Notes: generated by a model from the sequence alone, not told the origin. A stretch of DNA of 64,000 nucleotides from UBA3495 sp964629875 (GCA_964629875.1 CAZVRK010000007.1:1-64000); one strand, 5' to 3'. Numbered from the stretch's first letter, positions 8,881 through 16,990 are shown. Translations and numbers: made by a program.

Positions 8881-9654
8881 TTAGAAGCTAGAGTAACCTC
8901 CGTCTACCGCTATCACAGAACCGGTAACATAATCGGAAGCTGGGCTCGCTAGAAATACTGCCACTCCTGCCAACTCGTCCGGTTCGCCCCAGCGACCAGC
9001 GGGGATTCGGCTACTGATGAGTTGGTATCGCTCCTTCTGTCTTTCAGGGATCGCTGCGGTTAACTCTGTAGTGAACCAACCAGGTAATATTGCATTAGAC
9101 TGGATGTTATCTTTGGCCCACGCAACTGCCAGACTTTTTGAAAGTTGGACTATTCCACCTTTACTGGAAGAATACGGGGCCCCGCTTCCACCACCGCCGA
9201 AGATAGATGTCATAGACCCTATATTTATTATCTTTCCCGAGCCTTGGTCTCGCATATGTGGGTATACAGTTTTGGAGGCTAGGAAACATGCCCTGAGGTT
9301 CACATTTAAAACATGGTCCCATTCGTCACCAGTTAAATCTTCTGGTTCTTTCCTCATAGTAACCCCGGAGTTGTTCACTAAAATATCTATGTGTCCAAAT
9401 TGTTGAAGGGTTAGCGATACCATAGACTCGATCTCTAGTTCTTGAGTTACGTCTGTTGGTACCGAAATAGCTCTGGCACCAATATTTTCTATCTGTTTTA
9501 TAGCATCGGATGTTTTATCAGGGTTGCGCGCAGCTACGGCTATGTCTGCGCCAGCCCCGGCCAAACCTAATGCCATCCCTAGACCTAGCCCTCCATTCCC
9601 CCCGGTTATCAGGGCTACTTTCCCCTTTAGGTCAAATAAATCTTTTGATGTCAC
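8881..9654 (-). CDS. Short-chain dehydrogenase/reductase
   Basis: 257 residues of classical SDR. TGGNGGLG (17-24) binds the nucleotide, NNSG is at 95-98, and Ser147/Ser150 with Tyr161-x3-Lys165 form the catalytic site. DVTQ and AARNPDKT after strand 2 suggest NADP(H). The C-terminus (YVTGSVIAVDGGYSSF) is standard. The start is GTG with AGGAG ten bases before. Gluconate 5-dehydrogenase and 3-oxoacyl reductases are the nearest-looking groups; the substrate is not predictable. Confidence 0.88.
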   Translation of the reverse strand: MTSKDLFDLKGKVALITGGNGGLGLGMALGLAGAGADIAVAARNPDKTSDAIKQIENIGARAISVPTDVTQELEIESMVSLTLQQFGHIDILVNNSGVTMRKEPEDLTGDEWDHVLNVNLRACFLASKTVYPHMRDQGSGKIINIGSMTSIFGGGGSGAPYSSSKGGIVQLSKSLAVAWAKDNIQSNAILPGWFTTELTAAIPERQKERYQLISSRIPAGRWGEPDELAGVAVFLASPASDYVTGSVIAVDGGYSSF

Positions 9655-9752
9655 GGCAACACGCTCCTATCAGTGTTAGTTCAACTCTATCATACTATTG
9701 TCTCTGCAAGGTTAGTAATGTAGAAGTAATACTATTGTGCAGACCCCGCTAC

Positions 9753-9781
9753 TTGACATAAAAACAATGCGTGTGTTAAGT
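9753..9781 (+). promoter_or_regulatory. Candidate promoter for the pyrophosphatase gene
   Basis: A perfect -35 hexamer TTGACA, a 17-base spacer and a weaker -10 (TTAAGT), 39 bases before the ATG at 9820. It lies in the space between the divergent SDR and pyrophosphatase genes. Confidence 0.4.
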
Positions 9782-9819
9782 TCCGGTCGCTCAAATTTAG
9801 AGTCTTGAAAGGGGTTTAG

Positions 9820-11847
9820 ATGATTTCCATTTATGTGGCTATAGTTGCAGGGGTCGTGGCTCTTGTTTTTGCTGCTCTCATGGCAATGAAAGTGGTCAAA
9901 GCAGACGAGGGCAATGACACTATGAAAGAGATTGCTGCTGCCATAAGAGTTGGCTCTTCGGCATTTTTGCGTAGAGAATATACCGCTCTTATTCCATTCG
10001 TGGTGGTCGTTGCGATTGTTCTAGGAGTTTTAATTGACTGGCTTACCATGGGATCTATTGTCCCAAAGACAGCCATATCTTATCTAGTCGGAACGATATG
10101 TTCTGCTGTTGCAGGTTTTGTTGGGATGAATGTTGCGGTAAGAGCAAACGTTCGGACCGCCGCAGCCGCCATGAAAGGACTTAATCCCGCGTTGAGAATA
10201 GCTTTTTCTAGTGGTTCTGTTATGGGTATTACAGTGGTAGGGATCGGGCTACTTGGAGTTACCGTTCTTTATCTAGTTTTCCAAGATATAACAGTGGTCG
10301 CTGGATTTGGATTTGGAGCTAGCTCGATAGCACTTTTTGCCCGTGTGGGCGGTGGAATATTTACGAAAGCCGCTGACGTAGGATCAGACCTAGTAGGAAA
10401 AGTTGAAGCTGGTATACCTGAAGATGATCCTAGGAATGCTGGTGTCATAGCTGACAACGTTGGTGACAACGTAGGTGATGTGGCCGGTATGGGTGCAGAC
10501 CTTTTCGAATCGTATGTTGGATCGCTGATATCCTCCATAGCGCTAGCCGCTGCTGGTATAGGTGTTTTTGGAGACCAGGCAGTTTTCCCTCTGATGCTAG
10601 CAGGAGCAGGTATCGTGGCTGCGATACTTGGAACTTTTGTAGTGAGAAGTGGAGAGCAGGCTGATTTCGGCCAGTTACTGTGGGCCTTGCGCAGAGGAAT
10701 ATTTGCCTCGGCCATTTTGCTAGCGGTTTTTGCGTTAGGAATAATCCTCTATTTCGGCCTGGATATAGATTGGTTCTGGTGTGTATTATCCGGCCTTGTA
10801 GCAGGTGTGGTTATAGGTTTAGCCACTGAATATTACACTTCGTATGAATACAAACCTACCAAACAGGTTTCCGAGTCATCCCAGACCGGAGCAGCTACTG
10901 TGATTATTAGCGGGTTGGCTACTGGAATGCTTAGCACCGTTATACCAGTGATAGCAATAGGTATCACGATATTAATAGCCTTCCAGCTAGCAGGCTTCTA
11001 TGGCATTGCATTGGCAGGAGTCGGATTGTTGTCCACTCTTGGTATCACGTTAGCCACGGATGCTTATGGTCCAGTGGCTGATAATGCTGGCGGAATAGCT
11101 GAACAGGCTCAATTGGATCCTCAGGTGAGAGAGAGAACAGATGCTTTAGATGCTTTAGGGAACACTACAGCGGCTACCGGAAAAGGGTTTGCTATAGGTT
11201 CTGCTGCTCTTACCTCATTGGCTCTCTTGGCAGCATATGCCGTAACAGCTGAAATCACGTCAATAGATTTGCTTAGCTCTACAACGCTAGTCGGTTTATT
11301 GTTGGGAGCTATGCTACCATTCTTGTTTTCAGCTTTTACTATGAAGGCTGTTGGCAGAGCTGCGTTCTCTATAGTAGAGGAAGTGCGACGTCAATTCCGC
11401 GAAATTCCTGGAATAATGGAGGGAACTGGCAAGCCGGATTACGCCAGGTGTGTAGATATAAGTACTAAAGGAGCTCTCAGAGAGATGATTGTTCCTGGAG
11501 TTCTGGCAGTGGTTGCTCCGGTTGCAGTCGGGTTCGTATTGGGAACTGAGGCGCTAGGAGGGCTATTAATAGGGGCGGTTTCTGCAGGATTTATGCTCGC
11601 AATTACGATGGCCAGTGCTGGTGGCGCTTGGGACAATGCGAAAAAGTATGTTGAATTGGGTAATTTTGGTGGAAAGGGTTCAGATTCCCACAAAGCCGCT
11701 GTTGAAGGTGACATGGTAGGGGACCCATTTAAGGACACTTCTGGCCCATCTCTCAATATTCTTCTAAAGTTAATGGCTATTGTTTCTTTAGTTTTTGCGC
11801 CAGTTTTCGTTCAGGTTACTCCGTTAATCCAGATCATAACTGGGTAA
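9820..11847 (+). CDS. hppA: Membrane-bound proton/sodium-translocating pyrophosphatase, K+-dependent type
   Basis: 675 residues with about 16 membrane segments. It couples PPi hydrolysis to ion pumping across the cytoplasmic membrane. DVGSDLVGKVEAGIPEDDPRN and DNVGDNVGDVAGMGADLFES hold the substrate and Mg2+ ligands. The diagnostic site reads GNTTAATGKG: Ala where K+-independent enzymes have Lys, and Gly where they have Thr. This is the established signature of the K+-dependent class. Whether H+, Na+ or both are pumped cannot be read with confidence. A strong terminator follows directly, so the gene is monocistronic. Confidence 0.96.
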   Translation: MISIYVAIVAGVVALVFAALMAMKVVKADEGNDTMKEIAAAIRVGSSAFLRREYTALIPFVVVVAIVLGVLIDWLTMGSIVPKTAISYLVGTICSAVAGFVGMNVAVRANVRTAAAAMKGLNPALRIAFSSGSVMGITVVGIGLLGVTVLYLVFQDITVVAGFGFGASSIALFARVGGGIFTKAADVGSDLVGKVEAGIPEDDPRNAGVIADNVGDNVGDVAGMGADLFESYVGSLISSIALAAAGIGVFGDQAVFPLMLAGAGIVAAILGTFVVRSGEQADFGQLLWALRRGIFASAILLAVFALGIILYFGLDIDWFWCVLSGLVAGVVIGLATEYYTSYEYKPTKQVSESSQTGAATVIISGLATGMLSTVIPVIAIGITILIAFQLAGFYGIALAGVGLLSTLGITLATDAYGPVADNAGGIAEQAQLDPQVRERTDALDALGNTTAATGKGFAIGSAALTSLALLAAYAVTAEITSIDLLSSTTLVGLLLGAMLPFLFSAFTMKAVGRAAFSIVEEVRRQFREIPGIMEGTGKPDYARCVDISTKGALREMIVPGVLAVVAPVAVGFVLGTEALGGLLIGAVSAGFMLAITMASAGGAWDNAKKYVELGNFGGKGSDSHKAAVEGDMVGDPFKDTSGPSLNILLKLMAIVSLVFAPVFVQVTPLIQIITG

Positions 11848-11861
11848 AATGTCTCTATATA

Positions 11862-11906
11862 GTAATAAACAAGAGGGCCGTTTTAAACGGCCCTCTTGTT
11901 TATTAC
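11862..11906. terminator. Bidirectional intrinsic terminator, 22-bp perfect stem
   Basis: Arms 11862-11883 and 11885-11906 are perfect complements around a single T. The core is GAGGGCCG/CGGCCCTC, flanked by A/T-rich outer stem that gives T-tracts in both directions. It separates the convergent pyrophosphatase and nuclease-fold genes. Confidence 0.9.
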
Positions 11907-11930
11907 CCAACCTTTGAGCTTGAATAAACG

Positions 11931-12926
11931 TTAGATGAGTTTCATCTGGTATCCTTGGCCTTGGTTAGAACCGGACTGTCCGAGGTGTATAGTTGGATGT
12001 CCCAGATTGCGTAGGTGTTGGGACAAATCGGGAAATCCATTTACAGTGTAGGTCTGTTTAGGTTGTAGGCTGTTTACTAATTCTACTAGCTCATTAAAAT
12101 CTGCGTGATCACTATAAGGTAGAGAAATATCTGCTCTTCGTGAGAAACTTCTTCTCGGATTTACCGACCATCCGGTTAACTCCATGAATTTAATCCTGTT
12201 GAAATTCTTCGTCAGTTGTGAACTGGCTTTTCCAGGGGGACAAATTAATAAACTCTCTTCAGGCCATGAATCTTCGGAAAACTGGGTTATTGATTTGTTG
12301 AAAGTTACTCCCGACTCAACGTATTTAAGAGTTATGTCGTAAACGCTTTTTTCCAGCAAGACGTTGAAGCCAGCTAGTTGTAGGTGGTGTAGTATTTCTT
12401 GAGATTTACCAAGTTTCCAGGAATTAATGACTGGCCGGATCCCGCGGTCCAACCACTCTTTAAGTTTTGTAATAGCTATATCCAATACGGTTGATGGTTC
12501 GGGAAAAGTGTATTCTGGATGCCCATACGTAGATTCAATGATAAGGGTGTCACAAGGTACGAGTTCAAAAGGTTTATTGATCGGGTTAAATCGTGTTTTA
12601 AAGTCTCCGGTATATAGTATCTTTTCTCCGGTCTCTAGTGACTGTATAAGAGTTTGAGCAGACCCCAAGCAATGACCTGCAGGATAAAAAGTAATTGTAT
12701 GGTTCCCGTTTTCATATGTCTGATAATATGGCAAGGGTATGGGGATAGACTTCTTGTAATATTCTTCTAGTAATAGACCAGATTGCGGAGTCAAAATAGG
12801 TTCTATGTGGCGTGCAACATGATCTGAATGTGCATGAGAGACCACACATTTATCTTTTTTCCTTAAAGAGTCAAGCCATAAATCTAGCTCTGGTAGGTAG
12901 ATGCCTCTGTCGAATACTGTGAGCAA
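11931..12926 (-). CDS. Metallo-beta-lactamase/beta-CASP-type exonuclease-like protein
   Basis: 331 residues. HAHSDH (metal motif 2), GHCLGSAQ (motif 3), GDFKTR (motif 4) and ESTYG belong to the mRNA 3'-processing/DNA-repair branch of metallo-beta-lactamases; LPYSDHADF near the C-terminus supplies the last histidine. Proteins of this length in bacteria are often called ligase-associated DNA exonucleases, but no ligase or helicase partner is next to it. The start is TTG with TGGAG seven bases before. RNA or DNA as substrate cannot be decided. Confidence 0.8.
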   Translation of the reverse strand: MLTVFDRGIYLPELDLWLDSLRKKDKCVVSHAHSDHVARHIEPILTPQSGLLLEEYYKKSIPIPLPYYQTYENGNHTITFYPAGHCLGSAQTLIQSLETGEKILYTGDFKTRFNPINKPFELVPCDTLIIESTYGHPEYTFPEPSTVLDIAITKLKEWLDRGIRPVINSWKLGKSQEILHHLQLAGFNVLLEKSVYDITLKYVESGVTFNKSITQFSEDSWPEESLLICPPGKASSQLTKNFNRIKFMELTGWSVNPRRSFSRRADISLPYSDHADFNELVELVNSLQPKQTYTVNGFPDLSQHLRNLGHPTIHLGQSGSNQGQGYQMKLI

Positions 12927-13059
12927 GGTGACTCCAATTACGTTAGAAGTTGTTGATTGTGTGATATCATCTGGGGTATCGCAACATTAGTATAGCAGTC
13001 CGGTATGAAGAGGCTATATGAAGAAGTTAGTTTAAATATATTTGCCAAGGAGGTTGGTT

Positions 13060-13521
13060 ATGTCTTTAGACATCGGAGATAGTGCCCCAGATTTTAAATT
13101 GGCATCAGTTAGTGATGGCGATATCACCTTGAGCCAGTTCAAAGGCGAGAAGCATGTCATCCTATCCTTTCATGTTTTGGATTTTACAGGTGGTTGAACC
13201 GATCAAGCGACTTCTTTTCGAAAATATAATGCTCAGTTCGAAGAGAGTGATGCCCAAGTTTTGGGTATAAGCTGCGATCATGTAGCGGCTCATAGAGCAT
13301 GGACAACTGCAATGGGAGGGCTTCCGTATCCAGAGCTCTCTGATTGGCATCCAAAAGGACAGGTTACAGCATCCTACGGGCTATGGAATGAGGAACGTGG
13401 TGCTGGCACTAGGGCTGTTATGGTAGTGGATAAATCAGGTGTTATAAGGTTTATGGAGAAATATGTTCCAGGAACATTGCCAGATCCTAATGAAATACTT
13501 CAGTTTGTAAAGGGTCTATAG
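13060..13521 (+). CDS. Selenocysteine-containing peroxiredoxin (TGA read as Sec at codon 46)
   Basis: Reading through one in-frame TGA (13195-13197) gives a complete 153-residue thioredoxin-fold peroxiredoxin. The start is ATG 13060 behind AAGGAGG. The N-terminus (DIGDSAPDFKLASVSDG) and the segments VLGIS-DHVAAHRAW, ASYGLW and GTRAVMVVDKSGVIR after the TGA are peroxiredoxin hallmarks in a single frame. The TGA falls exactly at the peroxidatic position, T43-G-G-U46, where relatives have T-x-x-C. Arg118 is the usual catalytic arginine; Cys72 could resolve. Genes nearby end in TGA, so the codon is not generally reassigned. An automatic caller would report only a truncated C-terminal piece from 13261. 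A perfect terminator overlaps the stop. Confidence 0.88.
13195..13247 (+). other. Candidate bacterial SECIS hairpin after the Sec codon
   Basis: Starting 14 bases after the TGA, 13212-13222 can pair with 13237-13247 in an 11-bp stem (core CTTTTCGAA / TTCGAAGAG, with two G-U pairs) closing a 14-base loop. Bacterial SECIS elements lie within the reading frame just downstream of the UGA, so position fits. The loop lacks an obvious GGUC-type SelB contact, so the exact fold is uncertain. Confidence 0.45.
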
Positions 13522-13562
13522 AAAAAGGACGGCTGCCCAGCCGTCCTTTTTCTATAGACCCT
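13511..13562. terminator. Bidirectional intrinsic terminator, 25-bp perfect stem
   Basis: Arms 13511-13535 and 13538-13562 are exact complements around CC. The GGACGGCTG/CAGCCGTCC core carries an A5/T5 step, so a T-tract forms in both directions. The left arm includes the last codons and stop of the selenoprotein gene; the right arm ends 17 bases before the stop of the convergent greA-like gene. Confidence 0.88.
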
Positions 13563-13579
13563 TTGTTAATGTTGGAGGT

Positions 13580-14401
13580 CTACCCTCCAATCTTCTCGAT
13601 TCGGTAACTCACAGTGCCTTTGGGCACGCTTATCGATATATCTTCCCCTACTCGTCTATCCAACAGCGCTTGTCCTACCGGAGACTGCGTTGATATCTTT
13701 CCTGCAGACACATCAGCTTCTCTCACGTCTACTAAAGTATATAGAATCTTTTTCCCCGAATCACCATCTTTTAATGTTACAGTGCAACCCATTGATACTT
13801 TCGCCTGTTGGGCTTTCCTACCTCTCTGGGTTATTATTTCCACCCTGCTTAATGTATCTTCCAATTCCCGTATCTTCGATTCTATTAGCCCTTGTCTCTC
13901 CTTAGCCGCGTCCAAAGGTGAATTTTCTCGAAAATCTTTATCTTCCATGGCGTATTTGATATCTTCAACGACTGACACCCTATCTATTTTGAGTTCGTCA
14001 AGTTGAGTCACCAGACGCTCATATCCTTGTTGGCTTAGTTGGGTGCTTGGTGTGTCTTCAATCATTACTGTTTTACTATTACCGCTGGTGGTTTTCCTAT
14101 TGCGAGGTATTCTGAGGTGTGTTGCTAAGCTAGCTTCAATCCAGCCTTGGGTTTTTAAAAATGCTAGAAATTCTTTCACGGGACTAAGTCTAATGCCCGC
14201 ATCAGAACCTCCTAGCCCCACATATTGGGCGTAATCAGCTATTTCCGCGGGTGCTAAGCTAGTCACTGCTCGCTCGCGTCCTAGCCAGGCTATAAATCTT
14301 CCAATCTCGTGATGTCCCTCAGTGGGTTTCTTCCCGTTCTTTTTTGCGGAAACGTATTGGCTTAAAGCCTCAGTACATGACAAACTAGTAGGTATTACCA
14401 C
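13580..14401 (-). CDS. greA: GreA-type transcription elongation factor with extra N-terminal helical domain
   Basis: 273 residues, against about 158 for GreA. Residues about 121-273 are GreA: the coiled coil starts at LSQQGYERL, the acidic tip reads KD156FRE159N in place of GDLSEN (both catalytic acids kept), and the C-terminal FKBP-like domain ends with QSPVGQALLDRRVGED. It should rescue backtracked RNA polymerase by stimulating transcript cleavage. Residues 1-100 look like a SAM-like/core-binding domain of tyrosine recombinases (GRFIAWLGRERAVTSLAPAEIADYAQYV split around RERA), joined by a polar linker. No recombinase catalytic domain is present. GTG start behind AAGGAG. Confidence 0.85.
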   Translation of the reverse strand: MVIPTSLSCTEALSQYVSAKKNGKKPTEGHHEIGRFIAWLGRERAVTSLAPAEIADYAQYVGLGGSDAGIRLSPVKEFLAFLKTQGWIEASLATHLRIPRNRKTTSGNSKTVMIEDTPSTQLSQQGYERLVTQLDELKIDRVSVVEDIKYAMEDKDFRENSPLDAAKERQGLIESKIRELEDTLSRVEIITQRGRKAQQAKVSMGCTVTLKDGDSGKKILYTLVDVREADVSAGKISTQSPVGQALLDRRVGEDISISVPKGTVSYRIEKIGG

Positions 14402-14759
14402 AGTAGAACTCCTTATAGACGCGAGACGTCTGTCCCGACGATTTAGGATTTATTAACTGAACCTTATTAGAGAGTCCTTAGCAGAGGTTTGCCTAGTGGA
14501 CAGGAGCTCTCTTTTGAAAGTTTTTAACTTTGTTTAAGACCACCCGTCTTTGGTAGATTTCTTGATCTTGTCTGGCGACAAATAACAACTATTTATGCAC
14601 AATCTACAAATACTATGATAGCATCTTACACTTATCGTGGCAAACGTGGGCCAAGTAATTTGACCGAATGCTAAAACCTGACTTTAGTATTTTTTGTTCT
14701 ATTCCGAGTGTATACTGGCTTGTAATCTGTGATACTGAAATACTGTGAATGGAGGTCAT
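14402..14759. other. Intergenic space between divergent greA-like and quinone oxidoreductase genes
   Basis: 358 bases without a supported gene. It must carry promoters for both flanking genes. A TATACT at 14711-14716 is a possible -10 for the plus-strand oxidoreductase gene, and TTGACC at 14660 with TAGTAT 19 bases further is another weak pair. No tRNA, repeat or strong hairpin was seen. Confidence 0.4.
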
Positions 14760-15725
14760 ATGAAAGCCATACAAATTACAGAATATGGTGGGCCTGAGGT
14801 TATGAAATATTCAGAAGTTCCAGACCCAGTTGCTGGTCAGGGTGAAGCACTGGTGAAGATCGAAGCTGTAGGAGTTAACTTTACAGATATATATAGCAGG
14901 GCTGGGGTAAACCCTCCTGGATTACCCTGGATTGTTGGAGTTGAAGGGGCTGGAGTCGTTACTGCGGTAGGATCTGGTGTTGATTCTATCCGTGTCGGAG
15001 ATAATGTTGCTTATTCTGGTGTGTTCGGTTCGTACGCCGAAATTGCATCTGTACCTGCTTCTAAATTGATCAAACTTCCGGATGGACTTGATGCCAAGGC
15101 TGGAGCAGCGGTGATGTTACAGGGTATGACAGCACATTACTTGTGCCATAGTACATACGCAGTACAGCCAGGTGATAAGGTTCTGATTCATGCAGGTGCT
15201 GGAGGAGTAGGACTCTTATTGACGCAGATGGTAAAGAAACTGGGAGGGTATGTTTTTTCTACTGTATCTACAGAAGCGAAAGCACAATTATCACGAGAAG
15301 CGGGATCCGATCAAGTGATACTTTACGGCGAACAGGATTTTTCTGAAGAGATAAAGAAAGCTACTGATGGTAAAGGTCTTCAGGCTGTGTACGATGCTGT
15401 TGGTGAGACAACCTTTGAAAAAAGCATTACTTGTTTAGGTAGAAGAGGTCATATGGTATTGTATGGCCAAGCAAGTGGGCCGCCTCCTCTAATAGACCCA
15501 CGTCGCCTTGGTAATGGGTCCTTGTTTTTGACACGACCTGGCCTGGCAGATTACACAGCCGACAGAGATGAGTTAGAGCATCGGGCTGGGGATGTATTGA
15601 ACTGGGTTAAATCTGGTGATTTAAAGCTTAGAGTAGAGCACGTATTTCCGTTAGAAGAGGCTGCAGAGGCTCATTCTCAATTGGCTTCACGAGCTACAAC
15701 GGGAAAAATTTTATTGATACCGTAA
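14760..15725 (+). CDS. Zinc-free quinone oxidoreductase (MDR superfamily)
   Basis: 321 residues. The N-terminus MKAIQITEYGGPEVMKYSEV, VGVEGAGVV, and the Rossmann motif AGAGGVGLLLTQMVKK identify an NADPH:quinone reductase (zeta-crystallin type) that reduces quinones or enones with NADPH. The zinc-binding cysteines of alcohol dehydrogenases are absent. ATG 14760 is chosen because GGAGG lies five bases before it; the in-frame ATG at 14745 lacks a Shine-Dalgarno. Monocistronic by position. Confidence 0.9.
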   Translation: MKAIQITEYGGPEVMKYSEVPDPVAGQGEALVKIEAVGVNFTDIYSRAGVNPPGLPWIVGVEGAGVVTAVGSGVDSIRVGDNVAYSGVFGSYAEIASVPASKLIKLPDGLDAKAGAAVMLQGMTAHYLCHSTYAVQPGDKVLIHAGAGGVGLLLTQMVKKLGGYVFSTVSTEAKAQLSREAGSDQVILYGEQDFSEEIKKATDGKGLQAVYDAVGETTFEKSITCLGRRGHMVLYGQASGPPPLIDPRRLGNGSLFLTRPGLADYTADRDELEHRAGDVLNWVKSGDLKLRVEHVFPLEEAAEAHSQLASRATTGKILLIP

Positions 15726-15735
15726 TCGATCGGCT

Positions 15736-15774
15736 TTTTCCCAGATAATTGTATATAATGGTTATCTGGGAAAA
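15736..15774 (+). promoter_or_regulatory. Inverted repeat enclosing a TATAAT, before the Fe-S assembly genes
   Basis: Perfect 13-bp arms TTTTCCCAGATAA / TTATCTGGGAAAA with a 13-base loop that holds TATAAT (15754-15759). It lies 11 bases after the oxidoreductase stop and about 42 bases before the sufT-like start. There is no T-run on the plus strand, so an operator-like site around a -10 element is as reasonable as a terminator. Confidence 0.35.
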
Positions 15775-15815
15775 TAATAAATCAGAAGTAAATTAAATAA
15801 CTTCTTGGAGGTTAA

Positions 15816-16124
15816 ATGGCTGAAGTAGTTAGTCAAGAGGAAGTTTACGAGGCTTTAAGGACTGTTTACGATCCGGAAATACCGGTTAACGTGGTAGACC
15901 TGGGTTTGATATACGACGTTCAGGTAAGCGATGAGAATGACGTTTTTGTTCAGATGACATTGACCTTTCCGGGGTGTGGTATGGGGCCTCACATAGCCCA
16001 ACAGGCTGAGTGGGCCATACAGGATGTAGAAGGTGTTGAGGATGTCCAGATAGAGTTGACATTTGATCCTCCTTGGAGCCCTGATCTAATTAGTGATGAA
16101 GCTAGGTCTTCTCTAGGTATATAG
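15816..16124 (+). CDS. SufT/MIP18-family (DUF59) Fe-S assembly protein
   Basis: 102 residues covering one MIP18 (DUF59) domain: VYEALRTVYDPEIPVNVVDLG, split by YDPEIPVN, then LTFPGCGMGP, where the conserved Cys-containing loop sits, and ELTFDPPWSPDLISDEAR at the end. Members take part in Fe-S cluster maturation (SufT, PaaD). TGGAGG precedes the ATG. The Mrp-type ATPase follows 56 bases later, a common pairing that supports a joint role. Confidence 0.9.
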   Translation: MAEVVSQEEVYEALRTVYDPEIPVNVVDLGLIYDVQVSDENDVFVQMTLTFPGCGMGPHIAQQAEWAIQDVEGVEDVQIELTFDPPWSPDLISDEARSSLGI

Positions 16125-16180
16125 TTGGTTAGCCATTGTTTTCAGGTCCACAAAAATATCAGTAGTTTGCTAGAGGTTGA

Positions 16181-16990
16181 ATGAGTACTCCACAAGAAAA
16201 TGCCCGCTTGGAACAAATCAAACGTAGTTGGGACCAAAGACGTCAGATAACTGATCGTTTATCAGGAATTAAGTCTAAAATTGGTGTATACAGTGGTAAA
16301 GGCGGGGTAGGTAAAACCACGGTGTCAGTCAACTTGGCGGCCAGCTTGGCTTCAGAAGGAAAAAAAGTAGGGCTGTTGGATGTAGATATAGATTGCCCGA
16401 ACGCTAATAAAGTTTTAGGTGTAACCGAACCTGCAGACTATGTTGATGGTCAGATAATACCTGCCGAGAAGTGGGGCGTTAAAGTCGTGTCAATGGCGTT
16501 CTTCCAGGAGAAAGAGGATGAAGCGATAATATGGCGTGGGCCAATGGTACATAATGCGATTAACCAGTTTCTCCAATCTACAGAGTGGGGAGAGCTGGAT
16601 TACTTAATCGTGGATCTACCTCCAGGCACATCAGATTCCCCTCTTACAGTAATGCAGACTATACCTATGGATGGGTTTGTAGTAGTCACTACACCTCAAC
16701 TACTAGCCAATGTTGATGCGAAACGTTGTATTAATATGATTCGCAAGTTAAATTTGAATATAGTAGGTGTAGTCGAGAACTATACTGGAGATATATTTGG
16801 CCAGGGAGCAGGATCTGTGTTGGCCAAAGAAGTGGACACTGAATATCTAGGTAGCATAGCACTTAGGCAGGCGTATCAGGATACGAGTCGGCCGACTGTG
16901 TTACTGGATGATGAAGTCTCAACTGAGTATGATTCTATAACGACAAAGTTCAGAGAAAGCCTAAAGGCTTTGGGCAGAGAAGCCCCTTAG
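16181..16990 (+). CDS. Mrp/ApbC-type P-loop ATPase
   Basis: 269 residues of the ParA/MinD-like Mrp family, carriers of Fe-S clusters. KGGVGKT (40-46) is the deviant Walker A, DVDIDCPN follows strand 2, and DYLIVDLPPGTSD is the Mrp signature. Residues 1-30 are a helical extension rather than a fused DUF59 domain, which is encoded by the preceding gene. The C-terminal CxxC that binds the bridging cluster in Mrp homodimers is not present: GVVENYTGDIFGQGAG occupies that region. It may act with another protein's cysteines or as a regulator. Its end overlaps the convergent accDA stop by four bases. Confidence 0.85.
   Translation: MSTPQENARLEQIKRSWDQRRQITDRLSGIKSKIGVYSGKGGVGKTTVSVNLAASLASEGKKVGLLDVDIDCPNANKVLGVTEPADYVDGQIIPAEKWGVKVVSMAFFQEKEDEAIIWRGPMVHNAINQFLQSTEWGELDYLIVDLPPGTSDSPLTVMQTIPMDGFVVVTTPQLLANVDAKRCINMIRKLNLNIVGVVENYTGDIFGQGAGSVLAKEVDTEYLGSIALRQAYQDTSRPTVLLDDEVSTEYDSITTKFRESLKALGREAP

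Noticed and set aside
10269..10715. Minus-strand frame inside the pyrophosphatase gene
   Set aside because: Low-complexity Ala/Pro/Ser composition typical of the antisense of a membrane-protein gene.
13261..13521. Separate short CDS for the C-terminal half of the peroxiredoxin
   Set aside because: Its frame continues upstream through a single TGA into a matching N-terminal half with its own ribosome-binding site; it is the same gene.
13060..13521. Pseudogene by nonsense mutation
   Set aside because: The stop is exactly at the peroxidatic residue, is specifically TGA, and both halves are well preserved, which fits selenocysteine better than decay.
13580..14070. Tyrosine recombinase gene near the greA fusion
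   Set aside because: Only the SAM-like N-terminal type of domain is suggested; no R-H-R-Y catalytic domain is present, and this part of the protein is GreA.
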